The translations under genes and the position numbers were made by a program. This document shows positions 46,590 through 57,800 of a stretch of 64,000 nucleotides of DNA, piece by piece. The notes under the pieces are model-generated. The model made no database searches. It was not told the origin of the DNA and saw only the letters and a program-made list of their open reading frames with translations. Position 1 is the stretch's first letter. Every line of letters begins with the position of its first letter. The stretch comes from Trema orientale (taxonomy: Eukaryota > Streptophyta > Magnoliopsida > Rosales > Cannabaceae): NCBI GenBank assembly GCA_002914845.1, contig JXTC01000145.1, forward strand, positions 136,792 to 200,791, given 5' to 3'.

Positions 46590-48333
46590 ATGGCAGAAGG
46601 AAATGGGCAATCGAAGTACGTGAAGCTGACAAAGGATCAAGCTCCTTTGGAGGATATCACCCCTGGAGAGCTCAACCAGCCCATTGAAGTCCCTCAGGTC
46701 TGTCTCTCTGTTATCCCCCTTTATTTGTTGGTGTTGTTGTTTTTGTTTTTTGTCTTTTTTTTTTTTTTTTTGGCTTCTGGATTATATTAGAAATCCCAAA
46801 ACTTATAGGCTATAATTTAGGGTAACATATTTTGTGGTTGGAGTTTAACTAGAAAAGTATAAAATAAATAACTTCACGGAAATTCATTGTTGTTTGGGTT
46901 GATTATGAATTGTTGCAAAAAATAAAAAATAAAAATAAGGAAGAAATTTTGCTGCTTCTTTTTTCTGTATTTTTTTTTCCTTCTTCAGTAAAATACAGGA
47001 TCCAGTATACATATAGCTAGAGCCATAAAATGACCAGTCAAAGTTTTGGTTCTTAGTGATCTAATTAAAAAAGAAACAAGAAAAACCTTGTCTTGTTTCG
47101 ACTCAGCTTGCGTTTTCGATTTTACAATTGTGTTAATTGGACCATTTTCTTTGGTTTTCATCACAGTTGGAGGTTCATAGATGTGCAGAATGTGGGCAAG
47201 TCCTGCCTGAAAGCTACCAACCTCCAGCTGATGAAGATTGGACAACTGGGATTTGTGGCTGTGCCGAAGACACTCAGAGCTGTAAGAGTCCTATTATATT
47301 TGCTCTGGTATCGTTTTTCCTGGTATTCGTTTTGGCATTTCTAATGGTAATTCTAATGTTCGTGTACAACCATAGATGACATTTGTAAACTAAGAAGACT
47401 TTTTAGTTGTCAGATTGCAGATCGCTATCATATTTGATCTGAGAGTTTATTTTTGCTTTACGAGGTCAAGTTGATAATTGCCTAGATTTTAAGAGTGGTT
47501 GTCGATGATTTGGACTAGAATATCTTCTATGTGTCACTTTGTCCTGGTAATTAGTCGCAGGCTGGACTGGATTGGACTTTTTTGTCTAACTATTCTGATA
47601 GATTTTTTTTTTTTTTTTTAATACTGGCTTCTTTTAAGAGGTCAAAACTGTTAATTGCTCGAATTTAGGATTGGTCTGAGGACTAGGACTAGAATACTGT
47701 CTGTGTGTGGCACTTTGTCCTCGTCATTGGTCATCTCTTGAATCATTATGTTCTTGTTGCAGGCTGGACTGGACTCTTTTGTCCATGTGTCTTGTTTGGG
47801 CGTAATATTGAAACACTGAGAGACGACATTCCTTGGACGAATGCATGTGTTTGTCATGCCATTTGTGTTGAAGGTGGGATGGCCGTTGCAGCAGCAACAG
47901 CCTTCCTTCATGGTATTGACCCGCATACTTCATTTCTCATTTGTGAGAGCCTGGTATTTGCGTGGTGGATGTGTGGCATCTACACTGGCCTGTTTCGACA
48001 GTCATTGCAGAAGAAATACCATCTTAAGGTGGATCCTTTTGCTGCATAACACGTATATTAGGCACTGGTTGCTGAATCCTGACTCATTTTGTTGATTATT
48101 TCTAGAATTCCCCATGTGACCCATGCCTGGTGCATTGCTGTATGCACTGGTGTGCCCTTTGTCAAGAGCACAGGGAGATGAAGAACCATCTATCTGATGG
48201 TGCAGCCTCACAAATGACCATTGTTAACCCTCCTCCAGTTCAAGAGATGGACTCCAATGAAAACAAGGAATCTGCGCCATCGGCACCATCAAAACATGGT
48301 GAGCATAACAATATGGAGATGCAACCTTTGTAG
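46590..48333 (+). CDS. PLAC8 domain protein (cell number regulator 6-like)
   Basis: Four exons, 46590-46697, 47167-47281, 47763-48028 and 48106-48333, encode 238 residues; phases 0, 1, 0. The N-terminus KYVKLTKDQAPLEDITPGEL and the cysteine-bearing HRCAECGQVLPESYQPPADE are typical of the CNR6/At2g45010 type. The PLAC8 core has FCPCVLFGRN in exon 3, hydrophobic stretches (GGMAVAAATAFLHGI, SLVFAWWMCGIYTGLF) and the C-terminal cysteine cluster CDPCLVHCCMHWCALCQEHR in exon 4. Members are membrane proteins linked in plants to cell number and fruit size or to metal transport; the role of this clade is not settled. Position next to NUP62 and EF-G matches the Arabidopsis order. Intron 2 holds a duplicated, decayed copy of the exon 3 start. 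Confidence 0.93.
47455..47590 (+). pseudogene. Decoy copy of the intron 2 end and exon 3 start of the PLAC8 gene
   Basis: This stretch repeats about 47630-47785 with an offset near 200 bp (GAGGTCAA, GGACTAGAATA, CACTTTGTCCT, then GCAGGCTGGACTGG). It ends in an acceptor-like AG at 47559-47560 followed by GCTGGACTGGATTGGAC, a near copy of the true exon start at 47763. Read in the gene's frame it reaches a stop within ten codons (CWTGLDFFV then TAA at about 47586-47588). Confidence 0.75.
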
Positions 48334-48861
48334 GATTTGCATTTTGCAGTATACAGATTTTTTTTCTTCCCCTTCTTTAATGTCTATTTTATTTGTGTCT
48401 GGAGAGGATTAGCCTCTGCAGCAACTTGGAACTCTTTTTCTGAACAATGAGGTAGCACTCCTTTCAAGGAACCACAAGGAAAGGTTGGTGGATACACTTA
48501 AGCAGTCGGGTTCTAGCAAATTTGAGGACGGCATTTTCGATAGATAGATTGATTTAAAATTTCAATTTTTCTTTATATTTCCTGGCCTGTAATACCTTGA
48601 TTTGTTAAATTCCTTGCATGTTTTATACATTATGCAATATAAGCAGAGATATCAATGAACTTTTGATCAATTTCTAAGATACACGTTTCACATGGATGAC
48701 ATTGTCTTGTAGTGTCTCCCTCAAGTCATGTTAAAAAATATTCAAGAGCTATTACTCAAAAGCCTAGGCTCTCAACAACTTTTACATTTTCTTGGTAATT
48801 TTGTTGCAGCCTGAACTAAACTTCAGCAAATAAAAGTTTCAAGTATCCACAGCGTGTTACC
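48334..48861. other. 3' flank of the PLAC8 gene
   Basis: Contains the 3' UTR; no additional gene. Its right border is the poly-T run that marks the tail of the minus-strand LINE. Confidence 0.5.
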
Positions 48862-50412
48862 TTTTTTTTGATAAAAGATGATTTCATTAAACAAAGGCCA
48901 AAAGGCCACCAACTACATCAAGGAGTCCACTGAGTGTGGTCCTGACAAACAGATTCAGGCACTTCAGTAAGAGCCAGGTCCCCAAAAGAACTACGAGCAT
49001 ATGCCCATGCGACAAGATTATGGGCAAAATAGTTACAAACTCGAGACACATAGTTTATAACAAGATTGGAAAAGTGTGGCGCAATGTCATGCATTTGAGG
49101 AAATATATGGTCTGAATGCCAAGGTACCTCAGAACACCCATTCCAGCCATTGACGAGGGTCAAACATTCAGATTCTATAACCACAGAGCTCCAATGATTA
49201 TCACGAGCAAGCTGCAAACCAAGGAGCATTGCATTTGCCTCTGCTATCACTGGCTCTGGATTGTGAAAAAGTTCCGTTTTCATGGCTAAAATCCGTCCAA
49301 GATGATCCCGTACCACAGCAGTTCCAGCAGCTTCTGTAGTCCTAACGGCAGCATCCACATTAATCTTTATCCATGGGGATGGAGGAGGTTCCCAGCAAGT
49401 TTGGTGAGCAGCCTGGTTGCAAGAGAGAGCCAGGTTATACGCATTAAAAGTGGCTTGGATAGAACGCACCATGGTCTCAATTTGAGAGGGAAAACCTCCA
49501 TGGATCACCGAGTTCCTCTCCTTCCAAATTGCTTTGGTTATCAGGGTTGCCATTAATAAAAATTCTTGAGCATGTTGATGCTCCATAGGGAAAATCATAC
49601 CATTGAATAATTTATTTCCCCAATCCAACGCGTCAATACAACTTATCTCCTCAGTTTGAATTCTCCATTGGGTAGTAAACCAAATACTCCTAGCCCAAAT
49701 ACATTCCCAAAATAAGTGCACCGTTTACTCTGGCTCCTCCCTACAAAGAGGGCAATTCACCGAGGGCAGCTCAAATAAATCATTCAATTTTTCTCTTGTG
49801 GGGAGAGCATCATTAAAAATTCTTCACCCTAGTAACTTATGTCTCGAATGAATATTGGCTTTCCAAACTGCTCGCCAGAATTTAGCAGCATCAAGCAGAG
49901 GCCTACTACTTCCAGTAAATATCATGTTTTGGTATAGACTTTTGACAGTGAAGGTCCCAGAGGCAGAAAGAGCCAACATCCATTTAGTTCCGTTTGCTTG
50001 AGATGTTGATACCGGCATTTTGAGGATAGCCCGAGTAGTCTCATCATCAAATAGTTGGTTCAAGACAGATAGGTTCCATCCTCCCGAGTTAGTGATCAAA
50101 TCCTTAATACCCACACTTTGGGACGTTAAGGCAGGGTCACGCGGCCTTGGCTTAAAACCAACAATGGTTGGAATCCATGGGTCATCCCACACATCGAGAA
50201 CACCACCCCGTTGTACCCAGCGACAAGCACCTAACTTGAGAAGATCCCTACTCCTTAACACTGCTTTCCACAACCAGGAGTCCTTTTTTCCAGCTTCAAC
50301 TAACTCAAAATCATTGCCCCGAAGATACTTAGATTGCACTAGTTTCCCCCATAATGACTTTTCGTGATTAAGGCATTTCCACCCCCACTTGGCGAGGAAA
50401 ACGTCATCCTAT
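48862..50412 (-). mobile_element. 5'-truncated LINE (3' end only)
   Basis: On the minus strand the element enters at about 50410 with DVFLAKWGWK, the sequence that in the full-length LINE lies at about 37910. It continues through YLRGNDFELVEAGKKDSW, a zf-RVT domain (about 49830-50000) and a nearly intact RNase H (INVDAAVRTTEAAGTAVV, AEANAMLLGLQLARD, VIESECLTLVNGWN) to a stop at 48920. The poly-A tail is the T run at 48862-48869. 5' truncation is usual for LINE copies. No convincing target duplication was found. Confidence 0.85.
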
Positions 50413-51101
50413 TACAGTAGAAATTCATCCGATGTTAATATTGTGAACCTTTTCTCCTAAAAAAAAAAAAAATTGTGAATCTTCCATCGTAGTATGAAAA
50501 GCCAATATCCCAGAGGAGAACAATAGTTTGATGATTATAGCTTCAGTAAGATAAGATTGTACTTTATACATGTAACAAAGATGTATCAAATTTTAGACGG
50601 TGAAAGCTAGTTGCATTTAGTCCAATCCACTCCCAAAATATGTAGTCATGTTTGGTTTGTTAGAATGGAATAAAAATGATAATAAGAATATTAACGGAAT
50701 GAAATTAGCATGTGAATAGAAATGATATCTATTATTTATTTGAACTAATGGAATTGAAGGGTTACCTTTTGGGTCCCGCTGTAGGCAAAAAAGGAAATTT
50801 TAGTTTTAAACAAATTTAATAACTAGTGGAATCATAATTGCATAGCTTTTTGGAAGGAATTGGCATTCCATCGCTTGATATTGAATAGTTATTCCAATTC
50901 TTTTTTCTAAAATACAAACCAAATTATCATACAATGTGGAATGTGCAATGGATGAAATGGATTTTCCATTCCAAATCTTGTTCCACCAAATCATATATGG
51001 TCAGGTTTTTTTTAATAGAATTATCAAGTATGAACTATTCTTAATTTAAGAAAAAAAACAAAACAATGAGAAAAAGAAGAAATTATTATGTGGAATTGTA
51101 T
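50413..51101. other. Intergenic DNA with a probable MITE at about 50646-50996
   Basis: The part from 50646 begins TGTTTGGTTTGTTAGAATGG. It ends near 50996 with a roughly inverted ATTCCAAATCTTGTTCCACC stretch, plus repeated GGAATG/CATTCC words. This is a layout common in plant hAT-type MITEs. Ends not fixed. Confidence 0.4.
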
Positions 51102-51646
51102 CTTTTTGACAAAATCTCTTCCATTTTAGGGAATATTAGAGAACACTCTTGAGTTAGATTTTTTATTATAAAAAATTTTGTAATTTGACTACTTTTAAAA
51201 TCTGATTCTCTCGTGTCTTCTAAATTGAGGAAATTGATGGAGAATGACAAAATTATATCTTAATTTATATTAAATTTAATAATTACCTATACTAGTTTCC
51301 AAACAATATTCTGACCTTCAGAATTGCTTTACAAGTGATATAATAGTTTCCAAACACTAAGTCAATTAAGGCTAGTTCAATTGGTATATGATTATTATGA
51401 GTGTGTAGGAGAAAAAAGATTGGAATTCTAGTTAGACAAGTTTATGTATTAGTTTCATAATAAAAAAATAGTTTCTAAATATTAAGTAAAATTGTAATAT
51501 AAACCTAATTGTACCCTCCACAATGTTAATTTGTCATTTCTCATAAATCTCCCAATTTAACTTACACAAGAAAGTCGGATTTTAAAATAGTCAAATTCTT
51601 GAAGTTTTCTTATATTTCTAAAATAAGAGAACATTTTGTCAAAAAG
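51102..51646. mobile_element. 545-bp inverted-repeat element
   Basis: Left end CTTTTTGACAAAATCTCTTC and reverse-complemented right end CTTTTTGACAAAATGTTCTC begin arms of about 160 bp. They can be followed through AATTTGACTACTTTTAAAAT/AATTTGACTATTTTAAAAT and GAGAATGACAAAATT/GAGAAATGACAAATT. No coding, no clear target duplication. Confidence 0.65.
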
Positions 51647-51833
51647 TAAATAAATAAATAAATAAAGAAGTACAAGGTCATTTTATGACATTTTCTCAGC
51701 ATATTTCGGTTTATGTTGTTAACAAAACCAAAACTTTTTTCAGCTTTCTATTTCTGTTTATCAAGTTATAAACCTAGCTCAAAATTTGCCACTTTTACTA
51801 TTAGATGTTTTTCTTGATTACACTGTCAGATTA

Positions 51834-51871
51834 ATCTTTAATCATCAGAAGGATCTTTAATCATCAGAAGG
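51834..51871 (+). repeat. 19-bp tandem duplication
   Basis: ATCTTTAATCATCAGAAGG occurs twice head to tail at 51834-51852 and 51853-51871. Confidence 0.85.
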
Positions 51872-51900
51872 AATAAAATGGTATTTTCAAAAAAGAAATG

Positions 51901-52067
51901 CCGGTAAACAATGCACATAAAATAGCGTATCAACTCTGAAGAAGAAGAAGAAGAAGAAGAAAGATTACATACGAAATATTGGACCGGTAAACAATGCACA
52001 TAAAATAGCGTATCATCCCTGAGGAAGAAGAAGAAGAAGAAGAAAGATTACATGCGGAATATTGGAT
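51901..52067 (+). repeat. 83-bp tandem duplication with GAA microsatellites
   Basis: The unit starts CCGGTAAACAATGCACATAA at 51901 and again at 51984. It includes a GAA run and ends in GAAATATTGGA/GGAATATTGGA. The copies differ at only a few positions, so the duplication is recent. Confidence 0.88.
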
Positions 52068-52445
52068 GTTCAAAAAAACTAGGCCTCGTGACTGGCTAGC
52101 TTTTGCGAATGACATTATAAGTTAATTTTTTTTTAAAAAAAAAAAAACGAAAAGAACATATGTGAAGAAACTATGTTATTTGTTTCAATTACACACTTAC
52201 AAATTCTTAACAAAAAAATTAATTTTGAAGCAAAAACATGCTAAAGCTCAAGCACAATTTGTTAATCATGAGTCCAAGACTCCCCAAATCGCAGAAATTA
52301 ATGCATATTGCAAATGTTAGGTTAAAATCTAATTTTATTTTTTTAAAAATAATTTCATATTTCGTTATTTGAAAATAAACATAAGCCACGTGTGCAATAG
52401 GCACACTAAATACATGTAAAATCTTTAATGTTTATTCGTTATTGG

Positions 52446-53108
52446 TTTTTTTTTTTTTTTTAATAAGGATAATATGTTATTAATTAGAGGAGTCTAATAT
52501 AACAATAGAAGAGATAGGTGGAGGGTTTTCTCCCAACCAAATACATTCATTATTTAGCCCTTAAAACAAATTTTGCAAGACCATTAGCAGTTTGATTAGC
52601 AAAACGCTTAACATGATCGAGCTTTTTTTTTTTAATAAAAGTGGGGCTTAACTAATGACCACTACTTACTACAAATTAAAGGAAAATGACACACACATAC
52701 TATCAAGGTTTGAACCCATGACCCCCCAAATACACACACATAACCCTCAAACCTTGGACCAACTGAGCTAGCCCCAGTTGGCCAACATGATCGAGCTTAG
52801 TACCAGAGAAAAAATATAATGAAGAAGAGACATCCAAAAGGAGGTCACCAAAATTCACATAATCCTCTCGAGAATTATAGAGATTATTAACTACTACTAG
52901 TGCATCAGATTCCACACTCCAAAAAGGTAAACCAACATCTCAGCCCAAAGAAGCTATCTCCTTTGGTGAAAGCTTCCCTATTAAAGGTGGAGATAACGCA
53001 ACCTTAACATGACCTGAAGAATTTCTGATAATAGCACCAATATCCATCTTTCTTCTACTGACATCTAAAGAAGCATCCACGTTCAATTTAAAGCAATAAA
53101 GATCGATA
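52446..53108 (-). mobile_element. LINE 3' fragment (RNase H end) split by a SINE
   Basis: On the minus strand the segment reads an RNase H-like domain in pieces: FELNVDAS near 53085, then VESDALVVVNNLYNSREDY (52915 leftwards) and FSGTKLDHV. After the SINE it continues with KRFANQTANGLAKF (about 52600 leftwards). Poly-T at 52446-52463 is the tail. Flanking TTTATTCGTTAT and TTTATTGTTAT might be a target duplication with a one-base indel. Confidence 0.7.
52625..52783 (-). mobile_element. tRNA-derived SINE nested in the LINE fragment
   Basis: The exact 15-mer AACATGATCGAGCTT flanks it at 52610-52624 and 52784-52798. Removing one copy restores the LINE reading KLDHVKRF. On the minus strand it begins GGCCAACTGGGGCTAGCTCA, giving an A-box (TAGCTCAGTTGG). 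A B-box (GGTTCAAACCT) lies about 60 bp further on, and a short poly-A ends it at the poly-T on the plus strand. This is the standard plan of plant tRNA-derived SINEs of about 160 bp. Confidence 0.88.
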
Positions 53109-54600
53109 GTATTTATTGTTATATATTTTTTTGTTATTTAATATCCTATGAACTTTTTTTGATTATAATAGATTTTTTATTGGCATTTTTGTTCTCCACA
53201 TTAGTGGGAAAACTAAATTTGGATTATTGAATTCCTATATAAAAGGACTAAGAAAAACTTTCTATTTTTATTGCTAGTTGGAAATAGCATAGTAAAAATT
53301 TTACCTAAAACACAACAATTTGTTAACTTCAATGTCAGAAAGTAAACAAGGCAATAAAATCAAAATACCACATTTCAAAAATTCAGATTGCAATTGAGTC
53401 AATGAAAGCAAAATGCCACATTTCAAAAATGAAAATAGAATAGAAAAATCATGCGAATAAATATAGAGGCGAAATAGATATCACTGGTAGTGTTTGGTCA
53501 CCGAATGACTTTTATACAAGCCTTTCTCAATGATTTTTTCAGGCGTCATATTGTTTGTGGAGGCGAGGTGACTATTTTAGGAGTGTTCTATACACACTAT
53601 GTGGCTATAAAATTATAACTTTTGAAGGACCTTTTAATGGTCACAGATAGTGTGACTCTTTCATTAGCGACAAAGCTAGGATTTATATTTAGTGAGGGTT
53701 AGAATATGTCATTTTATATATTTTGTGAGGACTATTCTATATTATACCTATTTTTGAGTGGGGGCTTTACGTATTATTTAAGTTACAAATTTAGAAATAC
53801 AATTGAATATTTGGATTTTTCAAAATAAAATGTAAAATTGAGTCAGAGTAGATGTAGCTTCATACTTACCTGTCACAGAATAATATGATGCATATAGAAA
53901 ATTAATTTTTTAAAACACTTCTGAAAAAATTATTTCACTGCAAGTTACTACTCTTTTCGTCAATTTCTCAATAAAGAGAGCCAGATCTTTTTTTTTTTTT
54001 TACATAAAAAAAATCATGCATCATGACTTAATTATGATCTACCTATAGGCTATACGTGTAATATGATACACAGGAACGGAGTCAGAATTTTTGGTTAGTG
54101 GGGGCTAAAACAATATTTTTGTCTAAACTGTGGGATAATTTTATATTTTTTCTATTTTGAGTGAGGGCTTTTGTATATAATTTATGTTCAAATTTTATAG
54201 ACACATATAAAAAATTCAATAAATACATAAAATTAAAGGGGCTTGACACCCCACTGGCCTGCCATGCTCCTCCTCCATTATTGATATATATGCGTATGAT
54301 GGCTGACAATTCGTGTCGATTCATTCATATCGTACGAGTTTCGTGTTGGTGTTTAGTGAAAAAATCATTCAGATTGATGCATCACACTTTTAAATATTAT
54401 AATTCTTTATTTATTTATTTATTTTTTCACTTCAGTTTTACTTTATTAAGCTAAATTAGTTCATTAGTTTATTATTTTTTATTTTATTTACAAAAAATTT
54501 ATTAAAAAATATTTTTAATAAAAAATTAATTAATTCTGGTTAATTTCACAAGCCTTTTCACGTTTCACGACGAGTCGTGTTATTGTCGTAGAAATCGCCG
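53109..54600. other. Intergenic DNA with worn repeat fragments
   Basis: Two related stretches at about 53690-53820 and 54075-54230 share GAGTG(A/G)GGGCTTT and TAAGTTACAAATTTAGA/TATGTTCAAATTTTATAGA and look like copies of one dispersed repeat; the second ends near GACACCCCACTGGCC. No gene seen. Confidence 0.4.
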
Positions 54601-54861
54601 GCAGTTGGTTGAAGATTAACGCACATCCAATCGAATCCAAACATCCGACCCATCCATCAAATTTACCCGAAACCCGACCCAATCATCTCTCTTTCCGACT
54701 TCCTCTCACTCAAAAACCCCACATCCAAAACCTCCTCCTTCACCGCCAACCCCTATTGAAACAGTCGAGTTTTCCACGCCAACAGAGGCGCAGAGCTTGT
54801 ACTAGGGTTCAGGGTTTAACCTCAACCCCCGCTCTGCCCAAAACCCTAGCACAAATCCATC

Positions 54862-57800
54862 ATGGGCCGCTTCCCAAGACCCTCGGGGCCACGCCTTCTC
54901 TACACTCTCTGCAATTCACACCGAAAAACGACGCCGTCCCAATCGCCGGCCGCCGCCGCCCTCCAGGGCACCTTCCAGTTCCGGGATTTCTCGGCGGGTA
55001 GCGCGGCGCGAGCGAAGGAGGATAAGGAGCCATGGTGGAAGGATTCGATGGAGAAGCTTCGCAACATCGGGATCTCTGCTCACATTGATTCCGGCAAGAC
55101 GACCCTCACCGAGCGCGTTCTTTATTACACTGGGAGGATCCATGAAATCCATGAGGTTAGAGGGAGGGACGGAGTCGGTGCCAAGATGGATTCCATGGAT
55201 TTGGAGAGGGAGAAGGGAATTACTATTCAGTCTGCTGCCACTTACTGCACTTGGAATGGTTATCAGGTAACTTAATATCTGTTTGGGTTGTTTTTCTGTT
55301 TGGCTGCCGAGAAAGTTGAGGAGTTGAAAAGAAGTGACACACTAGCAAAGTTGGGAACTTGGTTGATGGTTCTTCCAAGTGTTTTTGGTTAGAAGTAATG
55401 AAGTTAGCAACTTGTGAGTTGAGCATGGTTGCGTTATTCGATAATTGTTGGACTAGTTCCAGTTGGAATTTTGAAGCTAAAATTTCATTTTGAGAGCTGG
55501 GATTGTTGAAATATATGCTTGTCTAAAATGTGTAAAGTTGTTGTTACCTGCTCGTAGTTTCTCTATACTATATATGTATCTGGCATTGATTCCATTGCAG
55601 ATTAACATTATCGACACCCCTGGTCACGTTGATTTCACCATTGAGGTTGAGAGGGCTTTGCGCGTTCTTGATGGTGCAGTTCTTGTGCTTTGTAGCGTTG
55701 GTGGGGTGCAAAGTCAGTCAATTACTGTTGATCGGCAAATGAGAAGATATGAGGTTCCAAGACTTGCATTTATTAATAAACTCGATAGAATGGGAGCAGA
55801 TCCGTGGAAGGTGCTTAACCAGGTACGTTTAAGGTTTTAGAATCATTAAAATTTCATTTTCCTTTATGGGATATAGAACGGACATGTAGCACAGTTGGTT
55901 GATAATTCCTCTAATTGATGCAAACCACGTTGCTGAGAAGCTACTCTAGGGTCATCCTCAAATGATGTAAGCTATATGGTTAAGTTTCAAAACACTTTTG
56001 AATGTCCTTGCTGCTTCATATTAGGGGAAAAGGAAGTCAGAACAGTTTCGCTGATAATCTTGAAATGCATTCGTCTTGAGTTTTAGTGGATCATATCGTT
56101 GGTTGGTTTTAATGGATATTGTCATTTTTCGATTGGTTTCTCTTGTAGGCACGGTCCAAGCTCCGCCATAACAGTGCTGCAATGCAAGTACCCATTGGCT
56201 TGGAAGATGATTTCAAGGGTCTTGTAGACCTCGTGCAGTTAAAAGCTTACTATTTTCATGGTTCTAATGGGTCTGTTATCTCTAGATATGCCGTTGCTTG
56301 AAATCTTCTAATGTACCTGTCATTTCTTTTCACTCCTTTAGTTATTTTCTATGTTGCATTTCCATTTTGTAGTGAAAAGGTTGTTGCTGAAGACATTCCT
56401 GCTGATATGGAGGACTTGGTCGCAGAAAAAAGGCGTGAATTGATTGAGACCGTTTCTGAAGTTGATGATAAACTTGCTGAAAAATTTCTCAATGAGGAGC
56501 CTATATCATCTACTGATCTTGAGGTAGGGAACAAGATAAAATAAATAAGTAAGCTAAAAAGGAAAATGTTATCTGATGAGATCACTCATGTGGGCTGTAA
56601 GATTCTCTTTAAGATATATTTCTTTTCTTCCTATATTGGAGGAGCTTTCTTTTGAAAAAAAAAAAAAAATGCATGGCTCGTGTACTAAGGATTTTTCAAG
56701 ATCCTCCCACAAATTAGAATGTAAACAAATTGTATAGCTCTTTAGGACTAGAGTTTGCTCGCTGTGTAGTTTGAAACCATGCTGTTAATAATATTTCCTT
56801 TTGTTCAAGGGAGTGTATTCTCTCGATCTGTATCCTCATTTCTTGAAACTTAGGGCTTTGTTTTCTTTCTGATTAGGAAGCAGTTCGCAGGGCTACTGTA
56901 GCAAGGAAATTCATTCCTGTATTTATGGGAAGTGCATTCAAAAACAAGGTACTTCTAGATTTCTATTTTTTTTCCCTCTCCAAATTGTTGTTCTCTTTTC
57001 TTTTGTTTTGTTTTTTGTTTTTGTTTTTTTCTCTGTAGTATTGTTTTGGGCTCCTCAATCAGTTTATTTCAGGTTGCTGCTGGTTGAGGTGTACATTTTT
57101 ATTTGGTTTGGCTTAGCTTCAAGTTAAGATTGCAATGTGTTGTGAAGTAAACTCTTCAATTTATTTTTTGTTATCACTTAGAAATCATATGTGTTATGAA
57201 AGATGATATAGAAAATTCTCACGAGTATCGCTGTCTTCTATGCTGGAAATTAGAGAATGTTTCCCTTTCCTTTTTGCTACATTCTTCCTCAGATGTCTGT
57301 TTATGCTCATCTTCTGTCAATTCTGTGCCACAGGGTGTACAACCACTTTTGGATGGCGTGCTTAATTATTTGCCTTGTCCAGTAGAAGTCAGTAACTATG
57401 CTTTGGATCAGACAAGAAATGAAGAAAAGGTACTAAGCGGGGGAAGATTTCTTCTTTAACATTTGCTTTCCTAATTATGGTTCTGCTGCTTAATTGGTGA
57501 AGTCTTTGTGTAGGTTACACTGGCTGGAACACCAGATGGACCTCTTGTGGCCTTGGCTTTTAAATTGGAGGAAGGTCGTTTTGGTCAATTGACATATCTA
57601 AGGTATATATTTGCGGTGCTGTTGTCATCATGCTGCTTAATGCTTATCTTATTTTCGCATTTGTGTGTTTTATTACATTAGTCTGACTGACAATTGTCCT
57701 TTCAATAAAGAATCTATGAAGGTGTCATTCGAAAGGGTGATTTCATCATCAACGTAAACACGGGGAAGAAAGTTAAGGTGAGTTCCAAACTGTTAGGTTT

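Noticed and set aside
55880..55935. A-box-like TAGCACAGTTGGTT in EF-G intron 2, possible SINE or tRNA
   Set aside because: No B-box at the right distance, no cloverleaf and no flanking duplication.
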